Source: an uncultured Lachnospiraceae bacterium (GTDB lineage Bacteria > Bacillota > Clostridia > Lachnospirales > Lachnospiraceae). Taken from it: DNA of 64,000 nt. Below the pieces are notes generated by a model. That model saw nothing but the letters and a program-made list of their open reading frames with translations, ran no database searches and was not told the origin of the DNA. This document shows positions 60,330-64,000 of this stretch, piece by piece. Numbering within the stretch: the stretch's first letter is position 1; each line of letters begins with the position of its first letter. The position numbers and the translations under genes were made by a program. Where the stretch lies: NCBI GenBank assembly GCA_902779575.1, contig CACZBW010000007.1, forward strand, positions 1 to 64,000, in the 5' to 3' direction.

Positions 60330-60647
60330 ATGACAATCTGGAGGAAACCATTTCCGGTTTCTTTCTGGCGGTGAACAAACGTCTTTAGAAGATAAGGATC
60401 AGTTTTCAAACCTTCATTTTTTATATGCGTATCATTTACACGGTAAATAGGAAATCCGAAGTCCCTGATCCGTTTATTGTCATTACTTTGGGATTTTTTT
60501 CCGTTGGAGTCAGAGCGTGTTGACGCAAAAACGGAGCCAAACTGTGGTAGATGGACAATACATATTGTTGTCGGGAATATAGACGAAATTGATGAGGAAC
60601 TGCTCGCTTTGATCAGGCAGGCTTATTTTTTCGCAAATTCCAAATAA
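60330..60647 (+). pseudogene. Remnant of a DUF5655-like gene
   Basis: Scattered frames resemble DUF5655: VPLYDNLEETISGFFLAVNK near the start, VNRKSEVPDPFIVITLGF in the middle and LESERVDAKTEPNCGRWTIH, IVVGNIDEIDEELLALIRQA at the end (stop 60645-60647). Several stops and shifts break it. The assignment is from memory of the family's RWTHHI-type ending. The 60176-60329 stretch before it shows nothing I can assign. Confidence 0.4.
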
Positions 60648-60656
60648 AATGACAAT

Positions 60657-61277
60657 GCCCGATTTGTCGAGATGTTTGGGGACATAATCCGGAATAATAA
60701 GGGATGGCCGCAGTATGTTTTTTCAGATATAGCGACTTCACGCCTTGGGAAAATGCTTGATGCTAAGCAACAGACCGGAAAATATAAGTATCCATATCTT
60801 GCAAATTTCAATGTGCAGTGGTTTAGGTTTGAGCTTGAGAATCTGAATGAGATGGATTTTAACGAAGCAGATCAAGTGGAATTTCAGCTTAACGATGGAG
60901 ACCTGCTAGTTTGTGAGGGCGGCGAGATCGGACGCTGTGCAGTTTGGCATAACGAGATACAGCCCTGCTATTTTCAGAAAGCGCTACATCGTGTTCGTTG
61001 TAATACAGATGTGGTTTTGCCAGATTATTTGGCGAGATGGTTTCAGTATAATTGCGAGCATGGCGGATTTGCTTCAATAGAGGGAGCAAAGGCTACTATT
61101 GCCCATCTTCCTGGAGCAAAGCTGAAGATGTTGAAGGCGACTGTTCCCCCTATAGAACTTCAGGAGCGGTTCGTTTCCTTCGTCGCCCAGATCGACAAAT
61201 CAAAATCTGCCATTCAGAAATGACTTGATGAATTGCAGTTCTTATTTGACAGCCTTATGCAGTAATACTTTGGGTGA
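60657..61277 (+). pseudogene. Silent second-half hsdS cassette
   Basis: It starts exactly at the conserved central HsdS segment (ARFVEMFGD) with a 23-base direct repeat, GCCCGATTTGTCGAGATGTTT plus GG, shared with the active hsdS at 58023. It encodes one complete target recognition domain (YVFSDIATSRLGKMLDAKQQ ... VCEGGEIGRCAVWHNEIQPC) and the C-terminal helix, but has an in-frame TGA (61221-61223) and TAA near the end. No start codon with ribosome site. It lies in the same orientation as the active gene. Confidence 0.8.
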
Positions 61278-61334
61278 ATACCATAACGGATGCTCAGTAA
61301 CTGACTTTAATGTGATTTTACAGGAGAGTATAGG

Positions 61335-61514
61335 ATGTCTAAATCGGAAATAGTTCATGAGTTGTATGAACAATGTAAAGGCTTGAATTTCGATGATACC
61401 TACCAATTGATTAAAAATGCTAAGAGCGAAGAGGAACGGGATTTTCTACGGGTGGTTACGAATTGTATATTACAACAAAAACAAAAAAAGACTATGCGTG
61501 AGAAGAGGTTTTGA
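61335..61514 (+). CDS. Small helical protein, 59 residues, unknown
   Basis: ATG 61335 with CAGGAGAGTATAGG upstream; MSKSEIVHELYEQCKGLNFD opening, then QLIKNAKSEEERDFLRVVTN and a basic end (QQKQKKTMREKRF). Predicted helices throughout. The good ribosome site and codon pattern suggest a real gene, perhaps a regulator or antitoxin-like partner within the restriction locus. No family recognised. Confidence 0.6.
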   Translation: MSKSEIVHELYEQCKGLNFDDTYQLIKNAKSEEERDFLRVVTNCILQQKQKKTMREKRF

Positions 61515-61665
61515 TATTGTAGCGGCATGTGATTTTTTCGGGGTGAAAGGAATGGAACTACCGTACCGCAATGCATATTCTTGATTTAACTGACTTTATC
61601 CAAATGAATATTAACCACTGAGATACAGAAAAATTTATAGAGCAGAAGGTGTTAGTGGGGTCGAA

Positions 61666-62454
61666 ATGGAAACATATATTGTATATTTTGATGAAACCGG
61701 CGATGATGGAGCAAATACTCTCTCCAGTAAACATTTTGTGTTATCAAGTGTTTACTTAGCGGTGGATTCCTGGCAGGATAATTTCAATCGGATACGAGAA
61801 TTCAGGAAAGAACTAAAAGAAAAGTATGGTCTGCATATAAAAGAAGAGATACATACGAAACATCTTGTTAGAGATAAAGGAATGTATCGATCATATAACT
61901 GGGGGGATGAGCAACGGCGTCAAATGTTGATTGATATTACAAAGTTTATCTCTGAATTGGATATTAGAGTAATAAACGTTGTAATAGACAAGGAGAGGAT
62001 TAAAAGCAGTGACTACCCTGTTTTAAAAAATGCGTTAACATACAATATTCAACGCATAGAAAATGATTCAACGGGGAAATGGCATTATCTCATCATCACA
62101 GATGAGGGCCGCCTCGCACCGATGAGAAAAACAGCAAGAGAGATTAGGGCATATAATCCTATTCAGTCACATTTTGGGGGTTTTCAGAATGCACCTATAA
62201 AAGGATTAGTAGAAGATATCATGGCTAAAGATTCAGCAGAATCATATTTCATTCAGATTTGCGATTTCATTTCTTTCTTTACAGATTTATATTATCGGGT
62301 TGTCGACAAGAAAGAGAGTCTTCCGAAAAGGGTTGAGAGAATTGTTGACGAATCGTTTATAAAAAGGGTAATGGTAACTTTTAAGAGAGGAAATATTCTA
62401 AACCTTAAAGCGAGTAGTACACACCCATATGGACTGGTTATATACCCAAAATAA
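61666..62454 (+). CDS. DUF3800 protein (RNase H-like fold)
   Basis: 262 residues. IVYFDETGDDG at the start supplies the first acidic pair (D-E-T-G-D), VINVVIDKERI and LIITDEGRL follow, and DIMAKDSAESYFIQICDFIS carries the late conserved D-S-x3-Q-x2-D segment. DUF3800 proteins are common in mobile and defence regions; nuclease or RNase H-like activity is suspected. GC is low. The stop lies inside the T-tail of a minus-strand hairpin RNA unit. Confidence 0.83.
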   Translation: METYIVYFDETGDDGANTLSSKHFVLSSVYLAVDSWQDNFNRIREFRKELKEKYGLHIKEEIHTKHLVRDKGMYRSYNWGDEQRRQMLIDITKFISELDIRVINVVIDKERIKSSDYPVLKNALTYNIQRIENDSTGKWHYLIITDEGRLAPMRKTAREIRAYNPIQSHFGGFQNAPIKGLVEDIMAKDSAESYFIQICDFISFFTDLYYRVVDKKESLPKRVERIVDESFIKRVMVTFKRGNILNLKASSTHPYGLVIYPK

Positions 62455-62492
62455 AACACCACCTACGAGGCATTCGCCCTTTCAGTGGTTCA
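62447..62492 (-). ncRNA. Putative antitoxin-like antisense RNA over a toxin-like remnant
   Basis: Minus strand: after the promoter at 62525-62498 the RNA would read AAGGATGAACCACTGAAAGG, then GCGAATGCCTCGTAGGTGGT and a T-rich tail. ACCAC/GTGGT and AGGGC(GAAT)GCCT form a stem-loop. On the plus strand the same DNA reads NTTYEAFALSVV, close to the N-terminus of YonT/TxpA-type holin-like toxins, but no start or full gene remains. Confidence 0.5.
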
Positions 62493-62497
62493 TCCTT

Positions 62498-62525
62498 ATT
62501 ATACCAAATCATAATTATTTGTCAA
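62498..62525 (-). promoter_or_regulatory. Consensus minus-strand promoter
   Basis: On the minus strand TTGACA (62525-62520), a 16-base spacer and TATAAT (62503-62498), both perfect boxes. It faces the end of the DUF3800 gene and drives the short hairpin RNA. Confidence 0.75.
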
Positions 62526-62667
62526 GAATGGACATTTATTACTGATATGGAAGGAATATTTGTTGCCGGGATATATCCGATGCTGTTATGTGAAAAGTGC
62601 TTGATGAGGCACGATTATTGTTCAATGGCTCGATGAAGCAATGTTATGGTGAGAAAGGAATAATGGT

Positions 62668-63079
62668 ATGGATGGGCTTTATACACAGCCATTAGTTGAT
62701 ATGGGTGTGGCTTTAGCAGAGTTAGCTGTTAAAGGTACAGCGTCTACTGTCAGTAAGAAAATTCGTGCAATAAAAGATGTAAAAGATGTGGAAAAGCTCA
62801 GAACCACATATGATTCAATTGTCAATGAGATTATTCAGGAACGCGAGGATGCTGTCCGGATTGCACAAGCATATAAGGCTGAGCTTGATAGGATAATATC
62901 TTGAAATATTTAAAGATTTGGTTAGTGCGGATATCTTGAAGACTATGCAATTACTGGGTTTTAACTACAAAGCGGCTATAGGGGAGCCACTTACCAAGCT
63001 TTGTGCGGATGCAATTATTTCATGGGGAGCAAAACAGAAAAAGCCCGATGTAAATAGCAGCCAAAAGAGGAAGCGGTGA
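62668..63079 (+). pseudogene. Frameshifted small gene before hsdR
   Basis: A 78-residue frame (MDGLYTQPLVDMGVALAELA ... IAQAYKAELDRIIS) stops at 62904. A second frame continues with EIFKDLVSADILKTMQLLGF, NYKAAIGEPLTKLCADAIIS and a basic end to 63079. Together they look like one ~140-190 residue helical protein broken by a frameshift or deletion near 62900. AAAGGAA precedes the start. Function unknown. Confidence 0.6.
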
Positions 63080-63106
63080 TACTTGCTAAAAATGGAGGTT
63101 AGTTAT

Positions 63107-64000
63107 ATGACTAACTTTGATCTCTTTACAAAAGAACAGGATTTCGCTCCCTTTGCGGAACCTGCCGTATCCGCGGAGCGCATTTATCAGATTGATCCGG
63201 CGGCCTGTGCACTGAATTGCCGCAGGGCGATGGAGGTTGCTGTCAAGTGGATGTATTCTGTGGATTCGGCGTTGGTGATGCCTTATCAGGACAATCTTGT
63301 CAGTCTGATCAGTACGGATGAATTTCGGGGTATCGTGGACGACAGTCTGCTGCGCCGGATGGATTTCATCCGGAAGACTGGCAATTCTGCTGCGCATGCG
63401 GGAAAAAAGATCTCAAAGGAGCAGGCCGCACTCTGCCTGGAAAACCTGTTCATCTTCCTGGATTTTGTGTCTTACTGCTATGCGGATGATTATCAGGAAG
63501 GAAGCTTTGATCCTTCGCTTTTGGAGCAGGAGCCTCCGGCAGCTGCACCAGTTATCGATACTGAAGCAGAATTGAAACTGGAAAAGCTGATGGCGGAAAA
63601 TACGGCACTTCGGGCGGAACTGACTGCCCGCCGTGCTGAGCAGCAGCAGACTTATGTCCCGAAGCCGCTGGATATTACCGAATACAAAACCCGAAAACTC
63701 TATATTGATGCTATGCTGGAGGATGCTGGCTGGATTGAGGGGAAGAACTGGATCAATGAGTATAAGATCCCTGGCATCCCTAACAAGTCCGAGACGGGTT
63801 ATGCAGATTATGTGCTGATCGGCGACGATGGGCGGATTCTGGCGGTGATCGAGGCTAAACGAACCTGTCTGGACGCAGTCAAAGGCCGCGAGCAGGCAAA
63901 GCTGTATGCGGACCAGATCGAGCAGAAGCAGGGACTTCGTCCTGTGGTGTTTCTGACCAATGGCTTCGATACCCGTATCGTGGATAACCAGTATCCGGAA
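63107..64000 (+). CDS. hsdR: Type I restriction endonuclease subunit (HsdR), partial at window end
   Basis: ATG 63107 with AATGGAGG upstream; 298 codons in window. The first ~140 residues are a DUF4145-like domain (CALNCRRAMEVAVKWMYSVD, FIRKTGNSAAHAGKKISKEQ). A coiled coil follows, then the PD-(D/E)XK nuclease: DAMLEDAGWIEGKNWINEYK, ADYVLIGDDGRILAVIEAKR (D...E-x-K). Motor domains lie outside the window. It would pair with HsdM and HsdS, but hsdM here is truncated. Confidence 0.9.
   Translation, partial: MTNFDLFTKEQDFAPFAEPAVSAERIYQIDPAACALNCRRAMEVAVKWMYSVDSALVMPYQDNLVSLISTDEFRGIVDDSLLRRMDFIRKTGNSAAHAGKKISKEQAALCLENLFIFLDFVSYCYADDYQEGSFDPSLLEQEPPAAAPVIDTEAELKLEKLMAENTALRAELTARRAEQQQTYVPKPLDITEYKTRKLYIDAMLEDAGWIEGKNWINEYKIPGIPNKSETGYADYVLIGDDGRILAVIEAKRTCLDAVKGREQAKLYADQIEQKQGLRPVVFLTNGFDTRIVDNQYPE

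Overview
The window looks like part of a Gram-positive gut Clostridia chromosome (Oscillospiraceae/Lachnospiraceae-like; no species claimed). Grounds: strong AGGAGG ribosome sites, a GC-rich tailed-phage module of the type common in such genomes, and typical Firmicutes accessory families (DUF4314, DUF2800, DUF2815, DUF1492, DUF3800). There is no rRNA, tRNA or CRISPR array that I can see.

Region 1 (1-39.1 kb, almost all minus strand) is a siphovirus-type prophage read from early genes (right) to late genes (left). From right to left: a sigma-like regulator; a replication block (Cas4-like DUF2800, DUF2815, family A DNA polymerase, primase/helicase, VRR-NUC nuclease, SNF2 helicase); DUF1492 late regulator; HNH nuclease; small terminase; a phage SAM synthetase beside a DNA methyltransferase; a run of small cassette genes, each transcription unit introduced by the same 60-bp leader and closed by a hairpin; large terminase; portal; ClpP-like protease; HK97 capsid; connectors; tail tube; tail chaperones with a -1 frameshift site; tape measure; Dit; tail spike; a baseplate/CotH-like protein; and a leucine-rich-repeat receptor-binding protein cut by the window edge. 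A two-gene plus-strand cassette with its own sigma-70 promoter sits between large terminase and portal. No integrase, CI-type repressor or lysis genes are visible.

Region 2 (39.2-56.3 kb, all plus strand) begins at a good promoter (TTGAAT-N17-TATAAT) and is a nearly gapless run of 15 genes: two unrecognised proteins that share the same short N/G/IPNYGT tag (at the C-terminus of the first and the N-terminus of the second), a small HTH protein, an AAA_13-type ATPase, a PLD/SNF2 helicase, DUF4391, type III Mod and Res, DUF4357, a GmrSD-like DUF262/HNH nuclease, a nucleotide-hydrolase-like protein, a GNAT acetyltransferase and small membrane proteins. I read it as a composite defence island placed against the early end of the prophage. 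The first two or four genes are the best candidate for an undescribed system.

Region 3 (56.3-64 kb) is AT-richer and partly decayed: four 20-bp tandem repeats, a large hairpin, an N-terminally truncated type I methylase (hsdM), an intact hsdS, a tyrosine recombinase, two wrecked genes, a silent second hsdS half, a DUF3800 protein, an antisense-RNA-like unit over a toxin-like remnant, and the start of hsdR, which runs off the window. It looks like a type I restriction locus that has been broken up by recombination, with specificity-switching machinery.
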